Below the pieces are notes generated by a model. The model was given only the letters and a program-made list of their open reading frames with translations. It had not been told where the DNA came from and searched no databases. A stretch of 64,000 bases of DNA, taken from contig NZ_JASTLC010000001.1 of assembly GCF_030499575.1 (NCBI RefSeq), forward strand, positions 8,394,001-8,458,000, in the 5' to 3' direction. This document shows, piece by piece, positions 35,098 through 44,190 of the stretch. Position numbers and translations under genes: made by a program. Numbering within the stretch: position 1 is the stretch's first letter; each line of letters opens with the position of its first letter. This DNA is from Streptomyces sp. DG2A-72 (GTDB taxonomy: Bacteria; Actinomycetota; Actinomycetes; Streptomycetales; Streptomycetaceae).

Positions 35098-35112
35098 TGA
35101 AAATGGATTCCA
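35098..35112. promoter_or_regulatory. Zur-box-like palindrome upstream of COG0523 gene
   Basis: TGAAAATGGATTCCA matches the Zur core consensus TGAAAATGATTTTCA at 12 of 15 positions, with the left half perfect. It lies 39-53 nt upstream of the COG0523 start codon in an unusually AT-rich patch. Confidence 0.72.
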
Positions 35113-35181
35113 TTACTACGGCCGGTTCGCCGGACCCGGCCGGGGCGCGCGGGGCGGCCCCGGCCGGTGGGAGGCAGGTGG

Positions 35182-37500
35182 TCAGGGCGTGGGCAGTTCG
35201 GCGCGGACCGTGCGGGCCGCGGTGACCAGGTTCTCCAGTGAGGAACGGGTCTCCGGCCAGGCTCGGGTCTTCAGGCCGCAGTCGGGATTGACCCACAGCC
35301 GGTCGGCGGGGATCGCCTTCAGGGCGGTGCGCAGGAGTTCGGCCGCTTCCTCGGCGCTCGGCACGCGCGGGGAGTGGATGTCGTACACGCCGGGTCCGGC
35401 CTCGCGCGGATAGCCGTGGCCGGCGAGTTCGCGGGCGACCTGCATATGGGAGCGGGCCGCCTCCAGGCTGATGACGTCCGCGTCGAGGTCGTCGATGGCC
35501 TGGACGATGTCGCCGAACTCGGCGTAGCACATGTGGGTGTGGATCTGCGTGTCCGGGCGCACGCCGCTCGTCGTCAGACGGAACGCCTCCGTGGCCCAGG
35601 CCAGGTAGGCGGGGTGGTCGGCGGCGCGCATCGGCAGCGTCTCGCGCAGGGCCGGTTCGTCGACCTGGATCACCGAAGTGCCCGCCGCCTCAAGGTCGTT
35701 CACCTCGTCGCGGAGAGCCAGGGCGACCTGCCGGGCTGTCTCGTCGATCGGCTGGTCGTCGCGGACGAAGGACCAGGCGAGCATGGTGACCGGACCGGTG
35801 AGCATGCCCTTGACGGGGCGCGAGGTGAGGGACTGGGCGTACGTCGTCCAGCGCACCGTCATCGGCTCGGGGCGGGAGATGTCGCCGGCCAGGATCGGCG
35901 GGCGGACGTAGCGGGTGCCGTAGGACTGGACCCAGCCGTGCTGGGTGGCGAGGCAGCCGGTGAGCTGTTCGGCGAAGTACTGGACCATGTCGCCCCGTTC
36001 GGGCTCGCCGTGCACCAGAACGTCAAGCCCGGTCTTCTCCTGGAAGGAGATCACCTCCTGGATCTCCGTCCTGATCCGCTCCTCGTAGTCGGCCGTGTCG
36101 ATCCGGCCCGCCTTCAAGTGCGCGCGCGCCGCGCGCAGTTCGCCGGTCTGCGGGAACGAGCCGATGGTGGTGGTCGGCAGCGGCGGCAGGCCGAGGTGGG
36201 CCCGCTGGGCGGCGGCCCGCTCGGCGTACGGCTGGCAGCGGCGGGCGTCGGCCGCGGTGACGGCCGGGGCGCGGTTCCGTACGGCCGGGTCGCGGCTGAT
36301 GGGGGAGTTGGTGCGGGAGGCCAGGTCGGCGCGGTTGGCGGCGAGTTCGGCGGTGATCGCGTCGGTGCCGTGGGCGAGGCCCTTGGCGAGGGTGACGATC
36401 TCGGCGGTCTTCTGCCGGGCGAAGGCGAGCCAGCGCAGGATCTGCGGCTCGATGTCCCGCTCGGCCGCCGTGTCGAGGGGGACGTGCAGCAGGGAGCAGG
36501 AGGCCGCGACGTCGACCCGGTCGGCCAGACCCAGCAGGGTGCCGAGCGTGGTGAGCGACGCCGACAGGTCGTTGGCCCAGATGTTGCGGCCGTTGACGAC
36601 ACCCGCGACCAGCCGCTTGCCGGGCAGCCCGCCGACCGCGGCGAGGGCGTCCAGGTTGGCGGCGGCGGCCTCGGTGAAGTCCAGCGCGAGTCCGTCGACC
36701 GGGGCCTTGGCCAGTACCGGCAGCGCATCGCCGAGCCGGTCGAAGTACGAGGCGACCAGCAGCCTCGGCCGGTCGGTGAGGGCGCCCAGCCCTCGGTACG
36801 CCCGCTCGGCGGCGTTCAGTTCGGCCGGGGTGCGATCCTGGACGAGGGCGGGCTCGTCCAGCTGCACCCACTCGGCGCCGGCGGCGCGCAGGTCGGCGAG
36901 GACCTCGGCGTACACCGGCAGCAGCCGGTCGAGGAGGGTGATCGGGTCGAAGCCGGCGGCCACGCCGGGGGCGGGCTTGGCGAGCAGGAGGTAGGTGACG
37001 GGGCCGACCAGGACCGGTCGCGCTGTCAGGCCCAGGGTGAGGGCTTCCTTCAACTCGGCGACCTGCTTGGCGGAGTCCGCCGTGAACACCATGTCCGGGC
37101 CCAACTCCGGCACCAGATAGTGGTAGTTGGTGTCGAACCACTTCGTCATCTCCAGCGGCGCCACGTCCTGGGTGCCGCGCGCCATGGCGAAGTAGCCGTC
37201 CAGGGCGTCCGCTTCGACGGCGGCCCGGTGCCGCTCGGGGATCGCGCCGACCATGACGGTGGTGTCGAGGACGTGGTCGTAGTACGAGAAGTCACCGGTC
37301 GGTACCTCGTGGATGCCGGCGCCGGACAGTTGCCGCCAGTTGCCGCGGCGCAGTTCGGCGGCGGTGGCGCGGAGGGCGTCGGCGGTGACGCGGCCCTTCC
37401 AGTAGCCCTCGATCGCCTTCTTCAGTTCCCGGTGCTGTCCCTGGCGGGGGTAGCCGTACACGGTGGCCCGTGCTGCCGCGGCTGCGGGCTTGCTTGTCAC
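35182..37500 (-). CDS. metE: Cobalamin-independent methionine synthase
   Basis: 772 residues, full length. Two TIM barrels are present; zinc ligands lie in [11 protein letters not shown] (His and Cys) and in PDCGLKTR, and the folate/homocysteine region is [14 protein letters not shown]. It transfers the methyl group from 5-methyltetrahydropteroyl-triglutamate to homocysteine without B12. The start is GTG, with AAGGAG 6 nt upstream. A cobalamin riboswitch precedes it, so it should be shut off when B12 is available, as in other actinomycetes that also have MetH. Confidence 0.96.
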   Translation of the reverse strand: MTSKPAAAAARATVYGYPRQGQHRELKKAIEGYWKGRVTADALRATAAELRRGNWRQLSGAGIHEVPTGDFSYYDHVLDTTVMVGAIPERHRAAVEADALDGYFAMARGTQDVAPLEMTKWFDTNYHYLVPELGPDMVFTADSAKQVAELKEALTLGLTARPVLVGPVTYLLLAKPAPGVAAGFDPITLLDRLLPVYAEVLADLRAAGAEWVQLDEPALVQDRTPAELNAAERAYRGLGALTDRPRLLVASYFDRLGDALPVLAKAPVDGLALDFTEAAAANLDALAAVGGLPGKRLVAGVVNGRNIWANDLSASLTTLGTLLGLADRVDVAASCSLLHVPLDTAAERDIEPQILRWLAFARQKTAEIVTLAKGLAHGTDAITAELAANRADLASRTNSPISRDPAVRNRAPAVTAADARRCQPYAERAAAQRAHLGLPPLPTTTIGSFPQTGELRAARAHLKAGRIDTADYEERIRTEIQEVISFQEKTGLDVLVHGEPERGDMVQYFAEQLTGCLATQHGWVQSYGTRYVRPPILAGDISRPEPMTVRWTTYAQSLTSRPVKGMLTGPVTMLAWSFVRDDQPIDETARQVALALRDEVNDLEAAGTSVIQVDEPALRETLPMRAADHPAYLAWATEAFRLTTSGVRPDTQIHTHMCYAEFGDIVQAIDDLDADVISLEAARSHMQVARELAGHGYPREAGPGVYDIHSPRVPSAEEAAELLRTALKAIPADRLWVNPDCGLKTRAWPETRSSLENLVTAARTVRAELPTP

Positions 37501-37659
37501 GGAGATCTCCTTCGCGAGATGAATCCCTGAGATCCCGGAGACGGGACGAGAACGCGAAGGGTGACCAACCGGACGGCAACGGCCACTGGCCGTCCGCTCG
37601 GTGGTACGCCGACCCGCCCTCGAGGTCACCGGGATGTCCGCGCACGAGTGGTTCGCACA

Positions 37660-37850
37660 CGGGCAGTTGGCAGGTCTTCGGACTCACGGGCACGTCTCGT
37701 CGTCGTACGAGACATCTACTGGCCGTCGCTTCCCAGGCCCGATTCATGGACCCAGTGCGTATGACGGCGGTCGTTCCCGTTCACCGCTGCGGGGCAGTCC
37801 CGGATTTTCACCGGGTTCCCTCTTGCGACGCATCCCGCCTGGCAGGCGGG
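37660..37850 (-). ncRNA. Cobalamin (AdoCbl) riboswitch controlling metE
   Basis: Read on the minus strand, the hallmark segments occur in order: AAGAGGGAACCCGGTG; AAAATCCGGGACTGCCCCGC; AGCGGTGAACGGGAACG; the ACTGGGTCC...GGGCCTGGGAAG core; the B12-box-like GACGGCCAGTAGA; and GTGAGTCCGAAGACCTGCC. The aptamer ends ~160 nt before the metE start, leaving room for an expression platform that includes the hairpin ggacggccagtggccgttgccgtcc. Confidence 0.92.
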
Positions 37851-37873
37851 GCGAACCAGCTGCGTCGGCCAGC

Positions 37874-39752
37874 TTAACCCGCGGGAGGCAGCGGCTGCTC
37901 GAACCACACAACCTTGCCCGTGCTCACCCGAGTTGCCCCCCAGCGCTCTGCCAGCTGGTCGACCAGGAACAGCCCGCGCCCGCCCTCGTCGCTCAGCCGG
38001 GCGTGCCGCATCCTCGGCACCACGGGCGAGTCGTCGCCCACCTCGCAGCGCAGCACGTCCGTGCAGAGGAGCCGCAGGGTGATCGGCCGGGAGGCGAAGC
38101 GCACGGCGTTGGCCACCACCTCGCTGACCATCAGCTCGGTGGACTCCAGCAGGTCGTCGAGGCCCCAGCCGTGCAGCGTCCTGCGGGTCAGCCGACGGGC
38201 CTGCCGCGCGGTCTGCGGGCGCGGAGCCATGTACCAGTAGGCGACGGTCTCCGGCAGGATGCCCTCGAACCGGGCCGCGAGCAGCGCGATGTCGTCGTCC
38301 CGGTCACCGGCGTCCAGAGGGCCGAGCGCCTGGTCGCACAGGTCTTCCAGCGTCGGCGGCGCGGATCCCGGGCCGGTCGCGCGCAGCCGGGCGCACAGCC
38401 GCTCCACCCCGGTCAGCACGTCCGAGTCGCGGGACTCGACCAGGCCGTCGGTGTACAGCAGCAGCGTCGCCCCGGTCGGCGCGTGGGTCTCGACGGACTC
38501 GAATCCGCCGCTGCCGACACCGATCGGCGCTCCGGGCGGGACGTCCAGCACCTCCACGCTGCCGTCGGGACGCAGCAGCACCGGCGGCAGATGGCCGGCG
38601 CTGGACACGATCAGCCGGTGCAGTACGGGGTTGTACAAGGCGTACAGGCAGGTCGCGGTGTGTTCGCTGCCCAGCCGTCCCGCCTGCTCGTCGAGGTGGT
38701 GCAGCACCTCGTCCGGGGGCAGGTCGAGCCCGGCCAGGGCCTGGACGCTGGTCCGCAGCTGGCCCATGATCGCGGCCGAGGTCATGGAGTGGCCCATCAC
38801 ATCGCCGATCACCAGGGCCACGCGGTTGCCGGGCAGCGGGGATCGCGTCGTACCAGTCCCCGCCGACCTGCGCGGTCCGCGAGGCCGGCAGATAGCGGCT
38901 GGCCAGCCGGACACCGGGCGGCTCCGGCAGCGAGGGCGGGAGCATCGTGCGCTGCAACGTGTCCGCGACGGATGCCTCGCGCTCGTACAGCATCGCCTTG
39001 TCCAGCCCGAGGGCGGTGTGGGTGGCGAGCTGGGAGGCCACCAGCAGATCGTCGCCGGTGAAGTCGGGCCGGTCGAGTCCGCGGATGAGGACGACGCTGC
39101 CCAGCGCGTGGTTGCGGCCGTGCAGCGGGGCGATGATCAGCCGTCGCCCGGGAGGTGTCGACCAGGGCATGTGCACCCTCCCGAGCAGTTCGGCCGCCGC
39201 CGCGGCGACGCCCGGGTCGTTGCCGAACACCGGCCGTCCGTCCTGCAGCAGCTTGGCGAGCAGTCCGGTGGCGGCCGGGCGTACGACCTCGGCCGCCTGC
39301 CGGGTGTGCGCGCTCGGCGCGGGTGACCCGGAGCCCCGGCCGGCGGGGGCCCGAAGGGACGCGTGGTCCACGGTGTGCAGCCGCAGGATCTCCGGGGCGG
39401 CGCCGATCTCGTCGCCTATCGGCAGGGGAGCGTACAGGTGGACGAACGCCGTGTCGGCGAACGCCGGGACGGCCGCGCGGCACAGTTCGTACAGCGTCTC
39501 GTCGAGGTTCATGCCGCGAGCGATCTGCCGGGTCGCGGCGTCGAGATAGCGGAGTCTGTCGGTCTGCGGCGGGGTGACGTCGGGTCCGTCGCCCGGTGGG
39601 CGTCCGGCGGGAACCTCCGCGGCCGGCAGCCGCACGGTCACGCCGCGGTTCTCGGAGCCGGACGGCTGCGGCCGACGCATGAGAGCAGCGGGGTCCTGCG
39701 CGCCGGGCGCAGGACCCCCGGTGTCGTCACCGGTTCCGGACTGCTTCGTCAT
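37874..39752 (-). pseudogene. GAF-SpoIIE phosphatase-HATPase regulator, single-base frameshift
   Basis: Two overlapping frames together give a ~626-codon protein: an N-terminal GAF sensor (~60-270), a PP2C/SpoIIE phosphatase domain (GGDWYDAIP | LPGNRVALVIGDVMGHSM ... LLLYTDGLVESRD ... DRDDDIALL) and a C-terminal RsbW-like ATPase (ELMVSEVVANAVRF; DEGGRGLFLVDQL). The frame breaks exactly inside the conserved DAIPLPGNRVA block: one extra base (position ~38837) lies between ATCCCC and CTGCCC. Without it the sequence is continuous. It is either a genuine inactivation or a sequencing error. The expected role is dephosphorylation of anti-anti-sigma factors. Confidence 0.85.
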
Positions 39753-39794
39753 GCGTGTCCTTCCGGACGTGCGGCCCGCGCCCCGGCGAGCGGA

Positions 39795-40412
39795 TCAGGA
39801 GTCGTCGGGCGTGCGCCGGCAGTGCAGGAAGATCTGCACCTCGGGCTGGATGTCGGCGACCGCCGGAGCGTAGGTGTACGAGGACTCGTCGCCGATCTCG
39901 AAGCCCGCCGTCTCGACGACCTCGCGCAGCTCGTCCCTCAGGTAGCCGGAGACGCGGATGCTCCTTCCGATGAAGGGGATCGAGAAGTCGTCCACATCGG
40001 CCTCCACCATCGACAGGGCGAGCAGGCCGCCCGGACGCAGCAGATGGCGGACGGTGCGCAGGGCGAGGGGGATCTCCGCGCGCGGGAGCATGAGCAGGGA
40101 GAAGAAGGCGGCCACGCCGTCGAAGCGGCCGAGGTCCAAGGGGCCGCCGGGCCGCAGATCCGCGATGTCCGCCTGGTGGAATTCGCCGGTGGGCACATGG
40201 TCGCGGGCCAGCGTGACCATCCCGTCCGACAGGTCCACCCCGACGACTTCGAAGCCCGCTTCTGCCAGCTGGCGCGCGGTCGGGAGCCCGGTGCCGCACC
40301 CGAGGTCCAGTACCCGGGACCCGGCCGGCAGGGAGCCGATGAGCCATGCGGCCGCCGCGACCTGCCCTTCCTTGTGCGGGAAGGCCTCGTCGTAGCAATT
40401 TTTCACATTCAC
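39795..40412 (-). CDS. Class I SAM-dependent methyltransferase
   Basis: 205 residues. Motif I VLDLGCGTGLPTAR (~34-47), the acidic end of strand 2 (VVGVDLSDGM), motif post-II ADIADLRPG and the HLLRPGGLLALSMVE segment are those of small Rossmann methyltransferases (Methyltransf_25). The start is GTG in VNVKNCYDEAFPH; no in-frame ATG is near and no clear ribosome-binding site is visible. The acceptor is unknown. It is divergent from the sigma factor gene. Confidence 0.87.
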   Translation of the reverse strand: MNVKNCYDEAFPHKEGQVAAAAWLIGSLPAGSRVLDLGCGTGLPTARQLAEAGFEVVGVDLSDGMVTLARDHVPTGEFHQADIADLRPGGPLDLGRFDGVAAFFSLLMLPRAEIPLALRTVRHLLRPGGLLALSMVEADVDDFSIPFIGRSIRVSGYLRDELREVVETAGFEIGDESSYTYAPAVADIQPEVQIFLHCRRTPDDS

Positions 40413-40529
40413 TTGGTTATGTGCATGCTTCGGTGTGATCCAGATCACCGGCTGTGATTGCAGCGTGGAGGGGCTGTCAGTGCCTTCTCCCTTGTGTAGG
40501 CGAGCCGGCGAGAACTGGGGACAGCGCGG

Positions 40530-41036
40530 ATGGAACGAGATCGGGCCGGTGAGTTCGACGAGTTCGTGGCCGCCCGCTGGTCGGGGCTGTTCCACTTGGC
40601 GCGTCTGCTCACCGGAGGCGATCGGCACCGGGCCGAGGACCTGTTGCAGGAGTCCCTGGTCAAGCTGTGGTTCGTCTGGCCGAAGATCGCCGACGAGGCG
40701 CCGGAGGCCTACGTGCGCAAGGTGTTGTCGCGAGCGGCGGCTCGCTCGGCCCGGCGGCGCTGGTGGGGCGAGCGCCCCGTGGAGCAGTTGCCCGAGGTGG
40801 CGGTGACGGGCGATGTGTCCGCGACCGTGGTGGAGCGTTCCCGGCTGGAGGCCGCGCTGGCCCAACTGCCGTCCCGGCAGCGGGCCGCGGTGGTGCTGCG
40901 CTACTACCAGGACCTGCCCGAGGCACACGTCGCCCAGGTGCTGGGCTGTCCGGTCGGCACGGCCCGGTCACACGCCTCGCGTGGGGTGGCGCGGCTGCGC
41001 CGGATTCTGGCCGATGTCATCGAGCCGGTGGGGTGA
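40530..41036 (+). CDS. SigE-family (ECF) RNA polymerase sigma factor
   Basis: 168 residues. Region 2 includes FVAARWSGLFHLARLLTGGD, AEDLLQESLVKLWFVWPKI and AYVRKVLSRAAARSARR. Region 4 includes LAQLPSRQRAAVVLRYYQDL, then PEAHVAQVLGCPVGTARSHA. This is the compact 'SigE family' of actinobacterial ECF factors. It is followed after 10 nt by a gene for a membrane protein that is likely its anti-sigma partner. Confidence 0.92.
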   Translation: MERDRAGEFDEFVAARWSGLFHLARLLTGGDRHRAEDLLQESLVKLWFVWPKIADEAPEAYVRKVLSRAAARSARRRWWGERPVEQLPEVAVTGDVSATVVERSRLEAALAQLPSRQRAAVVLRYYQDLPEAHVAQVLGCPVGTARSHASRGVARLRRILADVIEPVG

Positions 41037-41046
41037 GGGAGAAGTC

Positions 41047-41559
41047 ATGGATCACTTCGAGCGGCAGTTGGCGCAGTTGATGCGCGACACCCAGGAGCAC
41101 ACCCCCTACGAGCCGAAGCATCAGGACCGTCTGCGGGCGGGGGTACGAGCGCGCCGCCGGGCCCGCGCGGCACAGGCGGCCGTCGGCTCCGTACTGGCGG
41201 TCGCCGGACTCGGCATCGGGCTGTTCCTGCTGCCCGACGGCCAGGTCAGGAACGAGCCCAGCGCTCCCCGCCCGCAGCCCGCCGTCAGTCCGTCGTCCCC
41301 GGCGAGCACGACCTCGCCGCCGGGACCGTCGCCGACCGCGTCCTCGTCCAGCTCGGCGGACCCGGACGGGCCTCCCCCCACCACCGCACCCCCCACGTCG
41401 ACGGGGAGTGCGACCACGGACTCCGGGGATCCGTCCGCAGGCGCCACCGAGCACGGCGCCACGAGCGCGACCAGCCCGCCACCCACGGCGACGGAAGGTG
41501 TGCCGGAGACAGGGGAGCCGTCGGCCACCGCGTCGTCCGTCGCCGGCTCGGCCGACTAG
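41047..41559 (+). CDS. Single-pass membrane protein, probable anti-sigma factor
   Basis: 170 residues. The cytoplasmic N-terminus of ~45 residues (MDHFERQLAQLMRDTQEHTP) has the short amphipathic helix seen in anti-sigma partners of SigE-family factors. One transmembrane helix (VGSVLAVAGLGIGLFLLP, ~48-66) leads to a Ser/Thr/Pro-rich extracytoplasmic tail that could be glycosylated. No zinc motif is present. Coupling to the sigma factor gene supports the call; direct evidence is lacking. Confidence 0.78.
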   Translation: MDHFERQLAQLMRDTQEHTPYEPKHQDRLRAGVRARRRARAAQAAVGSVLAVAGLGIGLFLLPDGQVRNEPSAPRPQPAVSPSSPASTTSPPGPSPTASSSSSADPDGPPPTTAPPTSTGSATTDSGDPSAGATEHGATSATSPPPTATEGVPETGEPSATASSVAGSAD

Positions 41560-41644
41560 AACCCCACTCGACCACCCCAGCGATCACTCAGCGCCGCGTG
41601 TGCCTTCCGCACGCCCTGCGCCGGAGCGCAGACAAGGACGAACC

Positions 41645-42907
41645 ATGACAAACGCAGGGACCGTCGCCTTCATGGGAAGGGACCGGCTGCCTCGCCCCGC
41701 CCCGCTCCCCGCGCACCACCCGGAGCCCGTCCTGGACGTGGTCGTGCCGGTGTTCAACGAGGCGGCCGATCTGGAGCGGAGCGTACGGCGGCTGCACGCG
41801 CACCTGAGGGAGACGTTCCCGTACCCGTTCCGGATCACCGTCGCCGACAACGCCAGCACCGACGCCACTCCACGGATCGCCGCACGGCTGGCCGGCGAGC
41901 TGCCCGAGGCGGACTGGTTACGGCTGGAGGAGAAGGGGCGGGGCCGTGCGCTGCGGGCGGCCTGGTCACGGTCCCGGGCCCCGGTGCTCGCGTATGTGGA
42001 CGTGGATCTTTCGACCGGACTGGCCGCGCTGCTCCCGCTGGTGGCCCCGCTGATCTCCGGGCACTCCGACATCGCCATCGGTACCCGACTGGCCCACGGT
42101 TCTCGGGTCGTGCGCGGCCCCAAGCGGGAGATCATCTCCCGCTGCTACAACGTGCTGCTGCGCTCCACGCTCGCCGTGGGCTTCTCCGACGCGCAGTGCG
42201 GTTTCAAGGCGGTGCGGCGCGAGGTCGCGGAGCGGCTGCTGCCCCTGGTCGAGGACTCCGCGTGGTTCTTCGACACCGAGCTGCTGGTGGTCGCCGAGCG
42301 GGCGGGGCTGCGGATCCACGAGGTGCCGGTGGACTGGGTGGACGACCCCGACAGCCGGGTGGACATCCTCGCCACCGCGCTGGCCGATCTGCGGGGCATC
42401 GCCCGGATCGGCCGCGCACTGGCCCGCGGCACCCTGCCGTCGGCGGAACGGGCCAGGGGCGCGGACGACTCGTCGCCCGGACTGGTCAGGCAACTGGTGC
42501 GCTTCGCGGCCGTAGGAGCGGTGAGCACCCTCTGCTATCTGATCCTGTACGCGGCGCTGCGTCCGCCGCTGGGACCCCAGGCCGCCAACGCACTGGCGCT
42601 GCTGGCCTGCGCCGTCGCCAACACGGCCGCGAACCGGCGGCTCACCTTCGGACTGCGCGGCCGGGGCGGCGCCCTGCGTCACCAGGCCCGCGGCCTCGTC
42701 ACCTTCTTCGTCGGCCTGGCGCTCACCAGCGGATCGCTCGCGGCCCTGCACCACATCGCGCCCACCGCCGATCACCGCATCGAACTCGCCGTCCTGGTGG
42801 CCGCCAATCTCATCGCGACCCTGCTGCGGTTCCTGCTCTTGAGGGCCTGGGTCTTCGGCACCCGTGCCACCCGTTCCGCTCGATCCCTGGGACGGAACGC
42901 CCGATGA
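41645..42907 (+). CDS. GT2 glycosyltransferase fused to GtrA domain
   Basis: 420 residues. The GT-A domain carries VVVPVFNEAADLE, DNASTDATPR and the metal-binding YVDVDLSTG. It resembles dolichol-phosphate-mannose synthase-like enzymes (~25-270). The C-terminus is a four-helix GtrA-like membrane domain (VRFAAVGAVSTLCYLILYAA ... CAVANTAANRRLTF). It should make and translocate a polyprenyl-phosphate sugar for the membrane transferases encoded next. Its stop overlaps the next start (ATGA). Confidence 0.9.
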   Translation: MTNAGTVAFMGRDRLPRPAPLPAHHPEPVLDVVVPVFNEAADLERSVRRLHAHLRETFPYPFRITVADNASTDATPRIAARLAGELPEADWLRLEEKGRGRALRAAWSRSRAPVLAYVDVDLSTGLAALLPLVAPLISGHSDIAIGTRLAHGSRVVRGPKREIISRCYNVLLRSTLAVGFSDAQCGFKAVRREVAERLLPLVEDSAWFFDTELLVVAERAGLRIHEVPVDWVDDPDSRVDILATALADLRGIARIGRALARGTLPSAERARGADDSSPGLVRQLVRFAAVGAVSTLCYLILYAALRPPLGPQAANALALLACAVANTAANRRLTFGLRGRGGALRHQARGLVTFFVGLALTSGSLAALHHIAPTADHRIELAVLVAANLIATLLRFLLLRAWVFGTRATRSARSLGRNAR

Positions 42908-44163
42908 ACACGACGCTCACCGTCAGCCCCGACCACACCGCATCCCCGCACCGCGTCGTGCCCGACCGACGGCAGCGGCTGCACCGCCTGGCCGTGCGCT
43001 ACGGACCGCCACTGGCGATGTACGGCGTACTGAAGCTCATCGGCTTCTCCGTCTTCATGTACCTGCTGGACTCCGCCGGTGACTTCCGGGCGAAGAACCC
43101 CCGCTTCGGCGGCGGCGCCCACCCCTGGGACGTCCTGGGCACCTGGGACGGCTGGTGGTACCAGCAGATCGCCGCGCACGGCTACCACCCCGAACTCCGC
43201 CCGATCCCCGGCGCCACCGGACTGATCACCCTCGAAGGGAACTCGGCGGCGTTCTTCCCGCTCTACCCGGCACTGATGCGGCTCGTCTCCGAGGTGACCG
43301 GCCTGGGCACCTACGGCGCCGGCCTGCTCGTCTCGGTCATCGCCTCTTTCGCCGCCGCCCTGGGGATCTACGCCGTCACCGCGCACCTCGGCGGCCCGCG
43401 CGCCGGGCTGACCGCGGCCGGGCTGTGGGCCGTCTGGCCCGGCTCCGGCGTGGAGTGGGCGGTCTACTCCGACTCCCTCTACGTCGCCCTGGCCGCCTGG
43501 GCCTGCTACGCGGTCATGCGCCGGAACTGGATCACCGCCGGCCTCCTCACCTGCGCGGCCGGCCTCAACCGCCCCACCGCCGTCGCCCTGATCGCCGCCC
43601 TCGCCGTCGCCGCGCTCCTCGCCATCCACCGGCACCGGCGCCACGAAGGCATCCTGCGCCCACTGGTGGCGGTGGCCGTCGCCCCGCTCGGCCTCCTCGG
43701 CTATCTGGCCTGGGTCGGCCATCGCATGGGCGACTACGGCGGCTACTTCAAGCTCCAGTCGGGCGCCTGGGCCCACGAGTTCGACTACGGCAAGTACACC
43801 CTCGACGTCCTCACCTCCGTCCCGGTGGGCCACGACGACTACCTCTTCGCGTGGCCCTACGCGGACATCGTCGGCGTCTGCGTGGTGCTGCTGGCGGCCG
43901 TGCTCGTCCCGCTGCTGATCCGGCTGCGCCCGCCTGCCGTCCTGGTCGTCTACCCGGCCGTCACCCTCGCCCTCGTCCTGGGCAGTCAGCAGATCTTCGG
44001 CAACGTCTCCCGCTATCTGCTCCCGGCGTTCCCGCTGTTCATCCCGCTCGCCCTGGCGCTGCGCCGGCTCAGCCTGCGCCTCCAGCTCACGGCGCTCTCC
44101 ACCGCCGCGGTGGCCTCCGGCTCGTACGCGGGCTACGTCCTCTTCGAACTCGGCGTCCCGTAA
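42904..44163 (+). CDS. PIG-V-like polytopic mannosyltransferase
   Basis: 419 residues with about ten transmembrane helices. The first loop carries GTWDGWWYQQIAAHGYHPEL and later NSAAFFPLYPALMR, the conserved loop of GT-C-type mannosyltransferases related to PIG-V. The Asp/Trp pair is the likely catalytic site facing outside. It probably uses polyprenyl-phosphate-mannose supplied by the GT2-GtrA protein, with which it is translationally coupled. The acceptor is unknown. Confidence 0.85.
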   Translation: MNTTLTVSPDHTASPHRVVPDRRQRLHRLAVRYGPPLAMYGVLKLIGFSVFMYLLDSAGDFRAKNPRFGGGAHPWDVLGTWDGWWYQQIAAHGYHPELRPIPGATGLITLEGNSAAFFPLYPALMRLVSEVTGLGTYGAGLLVSVIASFAAALGIYAVTAHLGGPRAGLTAAGLWAVWPGSGVEWAVYSDSLYVALAAWACYAVMRRNWITAGLLTCAAGLNRPTAVALIAALAVAALLAIHRHRRHEGILRPLVAVAVAPLGLLGYLAWVGHRMGDYGGYFKLQSGAWAHEFDYGKYTLDVLTSVPVGHDDYLFAWPYADIVGVCVVLLAAVLVPLLIRLRPPAVLVVYPAVTLALVLGSQQIFGNVSRYLLPAFPLFIPLALALRRLSLRLQLTALSTAAVASGSYAGYVLFELGVP

Positions 44164-44190
44164 CCCGGCGGACCCAGGAATGGATGCACG

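Noticed and set aside
35374..37530. 718-codon plus-strand frame opposite metE
   Set aside because: Shadow; metE is unambiguous on the other strand.
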